Source: Pseudofabraea citricarpa (Eukaryota; Ascomycota; Leotiomycetes; Helotiales; Dermateaceae). From it: DNA of 64,000 nucleotides. Positions 9,876 to 21,441 of this stretch are shown in pieces. The notes beneath the pieces are model-generated. The model had not been told where the DNA came from. It saw only the letters and a list, made by a program, of their open reading frames with translations, and did no database searches. A program made the position numbers and the translations under genes. How positions within the stretch are numbered: the stretch's first letter is position 1; every line of letters begins with the position of its first letter. The stretch is taken from NCBI GenBank assembly GCA_029641185.1, contig JAPWGK010000002.1, positions 3,038,001 to 3,102,000 on the forward strand. The letters run 5' to 3'.

Positions 9876-11546
9876 ACAACGAGTATTTAAGAATCGCGAT
9901 ATTCTGGCTCATGGCTGGGCACTGTGTACAAACGCTGTATTGTGGATGGATTGCATGGGAAAGGAGTTTACAAGACATGTACTTTTATGGAAGTGTTGTG
10001 CCAGCGTCCAAAATTAAAGGGATTTGGCTTCAAAAAACCACAGCCGCACCCTCTACCTACGGAAACTCGCTTTGATATGAGAGACCTGGAGTTCCGGCAT
10101 CCCTAATATGGAGCTTACTGTACCATGCCTGCTCCTTCAACTGCGACTGGGTAGTCATCCATGTCAGCATTATCTTGAAGTGCAGTTTGTTTCTCGCATA
10201 TTACCCCGACACAAGCTACCCGCTCCCACTCAATGGTCTGTAAACTTGTAAAGGTCTTGCAAGGGCCGCAAGGGTGGCTCACGTGAGCACCATGCAGGCT
10301 TTGGTGCGCAGTGCTTCAAAGATTGTTGGTCAGGGTCTGATCATCCTCTTCATTCCTCTCGGCTTATCTCAGAGTCTGAACTCTTTCTCCCCCACGTTTC
10401 GTATCCTTTTACCCGCAATGGCTTCCCGGTCACTAAAGTTTGAGCTCGCAGATGTTATCAAAGTGAAATACGGCACAAGGTATCTATCTATCTTTCAATC
10501 CAGATACATGCTCTATCCTTCCGAATTCCCAACAAAAAGTGCTGCACATGATTGATACTGATACGCACTGAGGTTTTCAACACGGTCCAATCTACCAGAA
10601 GCAACTCAGTCATGCCCGAAAGTGTATACCTGCGATCTGCGAACAATTGCCCACTTTTCAGATTCGATGTACTTTCTGGCATGTGAATGCTCAAGTTGAT
10701 GCTGTGAGGCGCTTGCTAGACAATGGTGACGAGGTCTTTTGCAAACAACTCTAACTACCATTCCGAGCTACCAGCAGGTCATGAGCTTCCCTCGCCACCT
10801 ACCTACCACCTCGGCTACTTCTGAAGATCAAGACGAGGCTTTACACAATTTGCACTTGCATAACGGCACATGTGGAGCACGCAGCTCGCATTATTTACGA
10901 GACTGCCGAGACTGCACTGCTCAGAGCTGAGATGACATGGCGTCGGTTAATTTTAACACGTGATTGTGCACCTGGCACCAAGGCATCAAGGCAGCAACTC
11001 AACAAAATGGCGCTCACGCTCAACGATTTCTCTTAGTGCATCGTATCCGCGAGCGCTCATTGGTCCAGATCAACGTCAGGGAAGGAACAAGTTCATGTGA
11101 GACGACCCTTAAACATCTGTCTGCGTACCTGAAAACCCCTTTGCAAAGCCAATTGGAAGGCACGACGCACGCAGCCCTACCATTATAATAATCATGCTGC
11201 AAGTGTATATAAATGCCACCGCTTATTACCGTAGCATGTGAAGACCTGCTCGAACTAGAAGATGGATGATGGACGGGATGTTCCAACTTGTGTCACTAAG
11301 TACCCGACTTAGTCGAGATAACCTCGATCATCAAGCCAACGGAACCACAGCATATCGGATGACCTGCACGTCTCGGCGGTGTGAGGGGGCCAAGAGGATC
11401 CCTTGATCTGGTCCCACGTTCAATTCCCAGTCCCAGCAGGCTAATGAGTTTCTCCACGACTGAGGAGCAGTGAGGACGCGGTGGCGCAATGTAGACCGAG
11501 AATTGAAAACGGGACGCGGGCAGAATCAGCTGTCACAAGGGAGGAG

Positions 11547-11567
11547 GGCTGATGGCTGATGGCTGAT
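11547..11567 (+). repeat. Heptamer tandem repeat, unit GGCTGAT x3
   Basis: Three perfect copies of GGCTGAT lie about 0.9 kb upstream of the desaturase. The reverse complement is a rotation of the CCATCAG unit found at 31708-31728. Confidence 0.85.
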
Positions 11568-11613
11568 GGTTGAGCAGCATCTCAGTTACTGGTTTGAGCT
11601 CTCCCCGCAGACC

Positions 11614-11634
11614 TCTGAGTTCTGAGTTCTGAGT
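11614..11634 (+). repeat. Heptamer tandem repeat, unit TCTGAGT x3
   Basis: Three perfect copies of TCTGAGT plus a partial fourth. This is the second 7-bp-period array within 70 bp. Confidence 0.85.
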
Positions 11635-11942
11635 TCTTGTGCTGCTTGAGTGGTCGCCGAATGAATTCAGAATTCATCACCACATCAGCCTAGAGGCATG
11701 CTGCTCGCCGAGTAAAAGTAAACCTTGTGCAATGTGCAGACAGGCAAAAAATAAAGTGGGAGGGTGAAGGGAAGGGAAGGGTTGGGATTCGGGAGACGAT
11801 GAGTTCCCACATGGGAGGTGATGGTTGGGTAGAGTAGAGATGGGTGGTATCATTGGTATGGGTGAAGGTATGACCACTGACCACTAACCACCTCAGCTAA
11901 CCAGTTGATTTTCGTGTGTCTCCTGAGGTCCAGCATCAGCAG

Positions 11943-11970
11943 CATCCAGCTCCCAGCATCCAGCTACCAG
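11943..11970 (+). repeat. Heptamer array CATCCAG/CTCCCAG/CATCCAG/CTACCAG
   Basis: Four successive 7-bp units, imperfect and alternating, all end in CCAG. They sit about 500 bp upstream of the desaturase start and are followed at 11981-12000 by two copies of CCAGACAGAC. Confidence 0.75.
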
Positions 11971-12475
11971 CTTCCTCGGCCCAGACAGACCCAGACAGAC
12001 CCAAACCCAGACCCAGGAATGAAGTGAACCTGCCCTGCACCCGTCGTTTAAAACAGCTCTAAACTCACCCCAGAAAGAAAGCTTGGGAAGAGGCGAAGGC
12101 GAATAACCCAATCTTTGGCCCGGACCCTGAACCACCATCTGCTACTTTAAAAACCCAAACTCTCCCCCGAACTCCTACTTTTTCCTCCCCACGCACACCG
12201 GTCTCTCCCTGATAGCCAAGTTCTGTTCTCTCGCTCTCTCCCGTTGTGAGATATCCTCGTATGTTCACCTCCCATCCATAGTGGTTTCTTGCCAAACACC
12301 CTACTGACACATGCCAGACAAACGTGCCTGGTCCGTGGCATACCTGGTCGCTTCCCCCCCAACAAATTATTTCGAATTTGACTACGTGGTTCTCGTCTTA
12401 CCTACCGCCATCAATTGATATTTCAATTGCCAAATTCTTTCAGACAATCCGCGAAGCTCGCAGATAATCCTCACA

Positions 12476-13958
12476 ATGGCCTCCACCGCAGTGCCCCAGC
12501 ACAACCTCTTGAAGAGGACCGTCACCTCTACCACCGCCGAATCCTCCCCCTCAACAGCTGCAGGCTCCCCAAATGATACCCCCAGACAGTCCCCCTCGAC
12601 TACCTCGCTCTCCTCCATGTCATCTATGGAGGAAGTCAAGGCCAGCAAATACGGAAAACTCATCGATACCTATGGAAACGAATTCGAGCTGCCAGACTAT
12701 ACTGTCAATGATATCCGAAACGCCATTCCCAAGCACTGCTACGAGAGATCTGGACTTCGAGGCTTGAGCTACGTGGCCAGAGACATCGCCAGTCTTGCGA
12801 CCACCTTCTATCTTTTCAACCGATTTGTGACCCCTGAGAATATTCCATCTACACCTATTCGTACCGTTCTGTGGGCTCTGTACACCGTCGTCCAGGGTTT
12901 CTTTGGTACTGGTCTCTGGGTTCTTGCACACGAATGTGGTCACCAATCTTTCTCGACTTCAAAGGTTTTGAATGACACGACTGGCTGGATCTGCCACTCT
13001 GCACTTCTTGTTCCGTATTTCTCCTGGAAGATTTCCCACGGAAAGCACCACAAGGCTACCGGAAACATGGAGCGCGACATGGTTTTCGTTCCCAAGACCC
13101 GCCAAGACTATGCCACTCGCGTTGGCAAGTTTGTTCATGAACTTCATGAGCTGACCGAGGAAACTCCGATCGCTACTCTTATCCACTCTCTCGGCCAACA
13201 GCTCCTCGGTTGGCCCTTGTATCTTTTCGCCAACGTAACTGGGCACAACAACCATGAACGTCAACCCGAAGGTCGTGGTGTTGGCAAGAAGAATGGTTAT
13301 TTCTCTGGTGTCAACCATTTCAACCCATCCAGTCCTCTGTATGAAGCCAAGGATGCTAAGCTCATTATCTTGAGTGATATTGGTATTGCTATCGTCGCCA
13401 GCATCCTTGTCGTGCTCAGTCAAACTTACGGATTCTCAAACATGGCTGTTTGGTACTTCTTGCCATACCTGTGGGTTAACCACTGGCTCGGTATGTATCC
13501 CTAAATGCTTTATTTTTGGGTCATTTTCTAACATCAGATTAGTTGCTATCACTTTCCTCCAACACACCGACCCAACTCTTCCCCATTACTCAGGCGAGAG
13601 CTGGAACTATGTTCGTGGTGCCGCCGCTACAATTGATCGTGAATTTGGTTTCATTGGCCGTCAACTTCTCCACGGTATCATCGAGACCCACGTTCTTCAC
13701 CACTACGTTAGCACTATCCCATTCTACCATGCCGACGAGGCTACCGAGGCCATCAAGCCTATCATGGGTCGTCATTACCGAGCCGATGTTGAGGGTGGAT
13801 CTCTCGGATTCCTCCAGAGCTTGTGGAAGAGTGCTCGATGGTGCCAGTGGGTTGAGCCATCTGAGGGAGCTGAAGGAGAGGGCAAGGGTGTTTTCTTCTT
13901 CAGAAACCGCAACGGTTTGGGCGTTCCTCCAATGAAGCTACAAGCTCCCAAGGCATAA
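12476..13958 (+). CDS. fad2: Delta-12 fatty acid desaturase (oleate to linoleate)
   Basis: This is an ER membrane di-iron desaturase that introduces the omega-6 double bond into oleoyl chains. The model is join(12476..13490,13543..13958), 476 residues, with one 52-bp intron; the junction codon gives HWLVAITFLQHTDP. Three histidine boxes are intact: HECGHQ (from residue 152), HGKHH (from 188) and HVLHH (from 388). Hydrophobic pairs flank them. The first 50 residues are Ser/Thr/Pro-rich, usual for filamentous-fungal delta-12 enzymes. Length fits the family (about 440 to 480). The start follows a CT-rich leader with CACA directly before ATG. The long 5' region with tandem repeats suggests strong, regulated transcription. 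A delta-15 or bifunctional activity cannot be excluded from sequence alone. Confidence 0.94.
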
Positions 13959-16560
13959 ATCAGGCAAGGCAGTCTGAGGGGATCCTACGGTGCGGTCGAG
14001 CAGAGTTGTTGAGGGCATGGGGCTCCTCGGTTATGCTATTTATTAGCACGTTCGTTATATGGTGTTCGGCGTAACTTTCTGTGTACGGTTTAAGCATTGC
14101 GAGAGATGGAGAAAAGCGACGGAGCGCAAACACACACAGATAGAGCTGTGATTATATTCTTAGATGCTATTAGAGGAGAAGAAGAATAAATTAAATTCTA
14201 CATTTATATTCTATTTCAGTCAGCCTGCATGCAAGTGCAGTTTTTAAAGCTCATTCTAGATTCTAGTAATAGAAAAGAGAAAGGAGACTTGGTACATGTG
14301 TATAGACTTAGTCAAGAAGAAATCCGTCGCTTAATTTCAAGTATTATCCTCGTAAGTGTCTAGTTAGGGATACACTCTATTCATAATTTTAGGGACTCTT
14401 TCTTTTTCTCTTGATTAACCCTTCGCTTTTGGGATAGTGGTATGGATAGTAAAGAGGTTGGATACCAAGTTCCGATTTCAATTGGAATAGCTTTTCTCTC
14501 TTTCTCCTTCTTCTGAAAACAGGGATAAGTGTTAGGTTATAATAATCAAGGAGCGGTTATCTTCTCAGGTATTCCCTTGTCGTTCACATATTACTTGTAT
14601 ACTTCACATCCTTGGCTTTCGTCCCTACAACTTTGTCTCGCTTGTATCTCACCTGCTCCTTACTTTATAATCTTCTTATAAGACCTCTTAACCCTTTTAC
14701 TAACGTATGTATACCGCTCATAATAAGAAACACTTCGCTTGTATGTTTTAGGTGATATATATAAACTTACTTCCTTACTACACATCTATTTCTATCAACT
14801 TCATCGCGGAAGACAAGTGACGTATATTCCACAAATCCTTCATGTCCACCCCCCTTGTCTCTCTCTGCAACCGTTCAAGTGGAAGATACTCGTATAACTT
14901 CGTTCAGTCTCGCAAGATGCCTTCTTACTTGTTACACAGATACCTCTCTTGGCTTGATCGCAGGAGCCAGGACCTCGCTGTTGAGAGAAATAAAAATCTT
15001 CGCTTGCAAGGTAGCCCTTCTATCGCTCCTACCTAGATTCTAGATACAGCCTCCTCGTCCTTTCCAGATGATCTTCGGCAGTCTGCCAAGCAGGTGCCAG
15101 AGCACAAGGGTACATCAATTCTTCTTCTGGAGCATAAGAGTGCGAGTTAAAATAACATTCTTCATAACTCATTCAGATGACGCAAGCTCAATCTAGAGAG
15201 AATCTAGAGCGTCATAGAAAAGAGCCTCGGGATACAGTTTAATTGTAGATGGAACGAAGGTAGATTGAGCTTAAAGTTTAATCCTTATGCTATTCAACAT
15301 AGCAGCTAGGTGAATTATCACCCGGCTTCACATTCATATGAATATCAATCCACGATCAGTCGTGTTTTTTTCTTGTCCTCCCGCTCTGTATTGCCCCAGC
15401 TTTATTTGGACCTCCCTAATATTTCTCGGCCAGCTCGCTTAACTTTTCCCCACCTATATCTTCGACTATTCAATAATTTTCATCGGCCAGAATAGTTGAG
15501 GTACTATACTAAAGCTATATATGATAGCCGCTCGAAATCTATAAGGGTTTGCGCAACAACAAAATCAGCCATTTGCTTAGATGTTTACACTCTGTTTTAG
15601 CTACCGGGGAAAATACAGGTGCTATGAGAAGCTGGGACTAAGTTCTTGGTTGCCTGAAATCCTGGCAAAATAAAATTATATCCTACGGCAATAAAATATT
15701 TGCCTAGGGCTAGTATAATCCGCAGATTCTAAGTTTTGTGAGTAACCTAGTGAAACTTAAATACATCGCAAAGTACTACTTGAACACTTATGCACTTGGA
15801 TTAGTTGGCCTTAAAGCCTGCGCCATTTAGATCGTAACGAGAGTTGAAGTTAAAAGTTTGAAAAGATTAGAACAAGTTTGTGTGATTTACACCCAACGAT
15901 ATTATTCCTGTGGTTTTCAGTGTCGTTTAAACTTTCAAATCCCAACGAGGGCGAGGTTATGGTTCGATCTATGGGAGAATAGTAGGAGAACTCTCTTAAG
16001 GCCTATTTTGTACTTATTAGGTTTAATCGTCTAGCCTATATGATTAATGCCTGGTGGATTTAGTTTCACTTCTTACTTCAGATTGCGAGGAAATTTCTCT
16101 TCCAGTCAATTGATAGATAGCCAAGCATCTTAAAAGAACGAATGTCCTAGATGCTATATAATAAGTTACTTACTTCTGGTATTACCTTCCAATGAATGAG
16201 ATTCGATATAGAGTCAAAATAAACAATTACTCAACTGCCGTTTGCTGAAATACAATCTCTATACGTTCCCTGGGCCTACATTCCGATAAGGAGAATAATC
16301 CAGGGACCAGTAACCAATCGGCAAGCCAACGAGATATCAAGCCGTCTTGTGACGGGCTCATGTGGTGTGAAGCCGTTCACCGCCCAGAATTAACTTTATA
16401 TTCTGCCACTAGCACGACATGGGACGAAACTATTGCGAAAGTTCACTCTCCAAGACCTGCCACGTCCAGCCAGCAGGGCATTTGCCCAAGGAGCCCCTGC
16501 GAACGGTATCTTCCAAAATCGAAGCTAACCCCTCCAAGTCAACTTGCAGGTTACCCAAAA
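13959..16560. other. Intergenic AT-rich, gene-empty stretch
   Basis: About 2.6 kb follow the desaturase. By eye it is markedly richer in A/T and TpA than the flanking genes, and poor in open frames (longest about 64 codons, 14842-15036). A 12-bp perfect inverted repeat, arms 15184-15195 and 15261-15272, encloses 65 bp. No transposase, reverse-transcriptase or terminal-repeat structure could be recognised. It may be a decayed mobile element or simply a low-GC spacer. The last 200 bp should be the promoter of the DUF202 gene. Confidence 0.5.
15184..15272. repeat. 12-bp inverted repeat, 65-bp loop
   Basis: The arm AAGCTCAATCTA at 15184-15195 is perfectly complementary to 15261-15272. It lies in the AT-rich gap and has no target-site duplication that I can see. 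It could arise by chance in a window of this size. Confidence 0.5.
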
Positions 16561-17534
16561 ATGTCGCCAGCTTCCGACCCAGCATTACCTTCTTCCTCCT
16601 CGGAACCAAACATTGCAAGAGTAGGGAGCTTCCAAAAAATCCACACCCCACCGCGAGATCGAATAGACAGTATATTGGAGGTTGCTCGAGGTCGGAAAGT
16701 CTCAATGGATGTTGCGAACGAGTCACCGGCGCGCAGTCCGCGGAGGACTGAATTGCGGGGAAATCCTGATGGGCCTGGGGAAGCGGAGAGCAGTGCAGAT
16801 GAAGAAACAACCATTTTACAAAGGACGGGATCACCTCGGTCGAACTCGAATATGAATTATCAGGCTACAAACAACCTGCCGCGGAATGGTGTTAAACACC
16901 GCCCGAGTACAGCCAGTATACGCAGATCGGGCGAGATTCACCATTCGTCGGGACATGATGGTGATGATGCGATCGACGACGAACAGCAGTCGTGGTGGGC
17001 AAGGCTGATATCCGAATATGGGTCAATCGAACTTGAAAACAAAGGCAGTGTGGCTCGGGATCATTTGGCACTTGGTGGGCTTTTGCGGACCTATGAATTC
17101 ACCGATGTTGTGCTAATCTGTGCTACAGAACGGACTTTTTTGGCTTGGCTAAGGACATCTCTTGCCTTTGCCTCTATTGGCATTGCTATCACTCAGCTGT
17201 ACTCCATCCTGCCCTACATCCTAAAGATCAACAGCTGATTTTCATTTCTAGTTTCCGCCTGAATACTGCTGCTGCAAAGTCATTAGCCGGCGATCCTTAC
17301 CAGCGGCTTCGACAATTAGGAAAACCTCTTGGTGCTACATTTCTGGGTATTAGTATATTAATGCTGTTCGTGGGGTTTCATAGATACTTCGAGTCTCAGC
17401 ATTGGATCATACGAGGCAAATTTCCCGCAAGTCGCGGGTCTATTGCGTTGGTAGCAGCTATAACCTTTGCCTTGATGGTAACCTCATTGGTTGTAGTGGT
17501 TGTTGTTGAACCAGCATCCTTTGAGAAAAGATAA
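16561..17534 (+). CDS. DUF202 domain membrane protein
   Basis: The model is join(16561..17074,17129..17198,17252..17534), 288 residues, with introns of 54 and 53 bp. About 160 N-terminal residues are Ser/Pro/Arg-rich and look disordered and cytosolic. Then comes the DUF202 signature ARDHLALERTFLAWLRTSLAFASIGIAI, joined correctly only after both introns are removed. Three hydrophobic helices follow (about residues 180-200, 230-250 and 260-285), ending EPASFEKR. DUF202 is found in the Vtc1 subunit of vacuolar polyphosphate polymerase and in many uncharacterised fungal membrane proteins. This protein has a long extra N-terminus, so a Vtc1 role is not claimed. The Met at 16561 (AAAA before ATG) is preferred; an in-frame Met at 16360 would add 67 unlike residues. 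Confidence 0.82.
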
Positions 17535-18033
17535 CGGTTTGCGGATGTTTCTTTTCTCGATGGTTTTTATGTTTATGAAGAAATTATTTTATCTAAAAAT
17601 GGGAGTGGAAAACTCTGGTTATGGACATAGGTAGGCACATGTATGTACATTAGGCTAGGTAGGTAGGCTGTCTGAAAATTTGGCGTGTTTTGTGTTTTAG
17701 CAAAGGATTCCCAAGTCATATATCGAAAATTTAGATTATACAGTCAATTGAGATTTCAAATACCTAGCCCTTGTATACATTATAATTACTGGAGCTGCTG
17801 AAATCTTTTGGTTTGGTCGTGTTCAAGGCATTACTTTCTCGTGATTCCACCTCACATGATCTGCAACTAAACCCACTACCACACTTAGAATCACAATTCG
17901 ACTCAACTCGACAAGTCCACCTTCTCCACACTTACAAACACACGCAATTTTGGGGTTGATCCAAGAACGGCCGAAATTCAGTTGCCCAACTTCTCAACCC
18001 GAAGAGGAAAGAGGATATAAAACAAAATAAAAG
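17535..18033. other. Intergenic: DUF202 3' end and helicase promoter
   Basis: This 499-bp tandem spacer contains a short AGGTAGGT repeat near 17655 and a CACA-rich leader before the helicase ATG. No gene is seen. Confidence 0.5.
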
Positions 18034-20909
18034 ATGGCACCAAAAGGCGCTGTCGATGTCCCCTCCTTCGCAACGACCCAGCTCTCCCTGCTGGCCGCGG
18101 AGCTCGCAAGCGAAGTAGAAGAAACGAGCTCCCTCCTGACCAACAGCTCGCCAACATCGCTACAACGCGGCGGGCTGGCCATCACCAACCTGGCGGTCAA
18201 CTCGCAGCGCACGGGACTAGGCGGCAAGACGGTCGTCGAGCTGTCGCCGGATTCTGCCGTCAGTTCGTCTGACGAGCTCCCCGAGCATGGCATCCGCAGT
18301 GGAGATATTGTGCTCGTGGCAGAGCAGCCTGCTGGTAGCGCCAAGAAGAGAGAGATCAAGGACCTGGAGAAGGCCGGGGCGAGAGGTGTCGTGACTAGGA
18401 CCGGCAAGAACTCTGTTTGGGTTGCCCTGGATGGAGGGGACGATGAAGTCGCTTCTGGAAAACGCATCTGGGTCGTTAAGCTGGCTAACGATGTTACTTA
18501 TAAACGGTTTGTGCCTACTATCTACATTTACCCTTTGTTGCTTTCGATGCTCCGCGCTGTGGAAATCCGCGGCTAACATTCACATATATAGCATGAATCA
18601 GAATATGAATAAGTTGCTCAAGATGAAATCTGAAGAGTACTCGAGTTTTGTCAGAGTCCTGTTTGGATTAACAACCCCTTCGCCAGTTGATATTACCGAA
18701 AAGGAGCTAGACTGGGTTGATCCAAGTCTCAACGACAGCCAGAAAGACGCTATCCGTTTTGCGTTGGCATCAAGAGAAATTGCACTTATTCATGGCCCTC
18801 CAGGAGTAAGTTATTCCAAAATTAAAAGATGGTCATTAAGTTGAGGCTCGGCATTTCCATCACATTTGGGTTCAAGCACATGTTGTTTAAATAAATAAAT
18901 GACTAACCTTTCTTTAGACTGGTAAAACACATACCCTAATCGAGCTTATCCTACAGATGCTCAAGCAGAACCTGCGGGTGCTGGTATGCGGACCATCAAA
19001 TATCTCGGTAGACAATATCGTGGAACGTCTAGCACCACACAAACTGCCCATCGTGCGGCTTGGCCACCCAGCAAGGTTACTACCTTCAGTACTAAACCAC
19101 TCACTTGACGTTCTCACGCAAACCTCAGAAGCGGCCGCCATTGTGAAGGATGTCCGGAAAGAAATGGACACTAAGCAGGCGTCAATTCGCAAGACGAAGA
19201 GCGGTCGAGAGCGAAAAGCAATATACGGAGACCTCAAAGAGCTCCGCAAGGAATTCCGAGAGAGGGAGAAGAAGTGTGTGAATACACTGATAGGAGGAAG
19301 TAAAGTTGTGCTCGCAACTCTACACGGCGCTGGTGGTTATCAGCTGAAGGACGAGGCTTTTGATGTTGTGATCATCGATGAGGCGAGTCAGGCTTTAGAG
19401 GCACAGTGCTGGGTTCCTCTTCTCTGGACAAGAGCTAGTAAACTCGTGCTCGCTGGCGACCATCTCCAATTACCTCCAACTATCAAGTCACTAAACTCCA
19501 AGACAAAGAGCAAGGCAAAAGACACCGAGGATATTATCAAAGGAATGACTCTTGAGACGACGTTATTCGATAGGCTACTAAGTATTCATGGTCCAAGTAT
19601 CAAGAGGATGTTGACAACTCAATACCGCATGCACGAGAAAATTATGCGATTTCCTTCCGATGAGCTATATGAGGGCAAACTAGTAGCTGGAGAGGCCGTG
19701 AAGACAAGACTATTAAAAGACCTCCCTTATGAAGTCAAAGAGACAGAAGACACCATTGAACCTTTAATATTCCTTGATACTCAAGGAGGAGACTTCCCGG
19801 AGAAATCTGAGGAGGAAGAGGCCAACAAGAAAGGTGGCAAGGGGATGATGGGCGAGAGCAAGAGTAACGAGATGGAAGCTGTGCTTGTAAGAACGCATGT
19901 TCAGAATCTGGTATAAACACCTTGTGAATTCTCATTGTCTTGTCATAATACTTACAGGTTATAGGTCGATGCCGGTATTAAGCCAGAAGATATCGCTGTC
20001 ATAACACCCTACAACGCTCAGGTACGTTTGATTTCCTACGCTTCTACTTCTTCCCGGGAGATATCTCCAATAATTCCTGGAGCTTTACTTGCCCTTGAAA
20101 CCGCTGAGGTTTTTTGATCTCGAAATTACAAAGAGTCCTCGGCCCGGGTTGGAAAAGATCCGAATTCAAGTGACTAGACGAGGCTCATCTTAAATTCCAA
20201 ATCGAACAATTGATCACCTGCGCGGTCGTGAACCAAGTAAAGTCTGGTAAACGGTTCTCGGCCTAGGTAGCACTGCAGAATAGCACTGCAACTCCAACGC
20301 CTCCCGAACCTCTCCCCAAATTAACACGAGTCAATCCGAAAAGAAAAGCGAGCAGACCTTGACTAACTTAGAACAGCTCGCTCTGATGTCAAGATCGATG
20401 AAGGAAGCCTTTCCTGGAATCGAACTAGGCAGTGTTGATGGATTCCAAGGGCGAGAAAAAGAAGCCGTGATCGTGAGTCTGGTGCGCAGCAACGGTACGA
20501 GAGAGGTCGGATTTCTCGGCGAGAAGAGGAGGCTCAATGTGGCTATGACCAGACCGCGGCGCTCTTTGACCATCATCGGGGATTCCGAAACGGTAGCAGC
20601 GTATGTGTCTCAACCTCCCTCTGTCTATCTTATGTCTATCTTCTCCCAAATCGCAGGCCAACTCTGGTCAATTGCCTACAGTGTAGAGAATCGGTTAAAT
20701 TTGCTTGCGCTGATGGCCGTTTTGCCTTTTACACTTTTGCTTCTTCTGCGGCTCTGATGTATGGAGAAGCGAGATCGCTAACGCCGAGTGTATGATCGGT
20801 GTGTTATAGGGGCAGCAAGTTTCTTAAACGATGGATGGACTTCCTCGAGGAGAATGCCGACCTCAGGTACCCCTCGGTAGCCGACCTGAATGCTATTTCG
20901 TCATCATAG
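18034..20909 (+). CDS. hcs1: SMUBP2/Hcs1-type superfamily 1 DNA/RNA helicase
   Basis: This is an Upf1-like 5'-3' helicase, the yeast Hcs1 (DNA polymerase alpha-associated helicase A) and human IGHMBP2 family. The model is join(18034..18506,18592..18805,18918..19910,19965..20021,20377..20600,20810..20909), 686 residues, all phases consistent. An N-terminal beta-barrel-like region (about 1-190) precedes the core. Motif I GPPGTGKT (226-233) is split by intron 2 between GPPG and TGKT. Motif II is DEASQ (about 383), then GDHLQLPPT, motif IV QYRM (about 464), motif V VDGFQGREKEAV (about 598) and motif VI NVAMTRPRR (about 634). A basic coiled insertion lies at about 285-325. The R3H and AN1 domains of human IGHMBP2 are absent, as in yeast Hcs1. 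Intron 4 is 355 bp, far longer than its neighbours. Confidence 0.9.
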
Positions 20910-21414
20910 ACGGACGGAGAGCGGAGGGAGCGCCTCAATTCTCGAGTAATAAAGGAAGCCTTGGGACACGGGACGAGATGGAATTACTATTACCAATAAC
21001 GCGAAGGCGGGCGGCGCAATGTAGAGCGGAGGGATCAGAATTATGGCATTGTTGAGGGCCATCGGGTTATTCGTTGCTCTGCACTCTTCTTCTTACAAGA
21101 GATACGAGCACAAGACCTTGTCCTAGTCCTCGGAGGATTTCTTCTGTGCCCAAGAAAAGACAGAAGCAGGAATACATGGAGGGGTATCGTAGCCGACGAG
21201 GAGAATAAAAAGCCACGCGACTTTGTGCCAGGGCCTGCATCAGACGAACAAAAGAGACCCGCCTCCTCATGACGAATTTCGCTGTCTCCCTGCGCTCGGT
21301 TAGCAGACGGTGACATGGGGCCCCTGAACCCTGAGTGATTGATGAACAAATGCTCGGTGCTCTCGTCGCCCCTTATTCTCCTACCGACGCCGAACCTTGT
21401 CGTTTCACAATCTG

Positions 21415-21441
21415 GAGTGAGTGAGTGAGTGAGTGAGTGAG
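21415..21441 (+). repeat. Microsatellite (GAGT)n
   Basis: About six and a half perfect copies of GAGT. Confidence 0.9.

Larger units (their letters stand above)
9876..12475. other. Intergenic: mL59 3' end to desaturase promoter, with heptamer repeats
   Basis: I see no supported gene in this 2.6-kb region. A 93-codon plus-strand frame (10274-10555) and several minus-strand frames near 11.7-12.3 kb show no similarity I recognise. The desaturase-proximal half has three short tandem arrays with 7-bp period (11547-11567, 11614-11634, 11943-11970) and a 10-bp duplication (11981-12000). Pyrimidine-rich DNA then runs from about 12160 to the start codon. Such CT-rich leaders are typical of strongly expressed fungal genes. 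Confidence 0.6.

Noticed and set aside
9851..10107. Overlapping plus-strand frames after mL59 (for example 9851-10075)
   Set aside because: They are out-of-frame readings through the last mL59 exon and its 3' flank.
11385..11450. tRNA-like B-box (GTTCAATTCCC near 11411)
   Set aside because: No matching A-box or acceptor-stem pairing could be found at the right distance.
16360..16560. Upstream in-frame ATG for the DUF202 protein
   Set aside because: It would add 67 residues of composition unlike the rest; the Met at 16561 has the better context.
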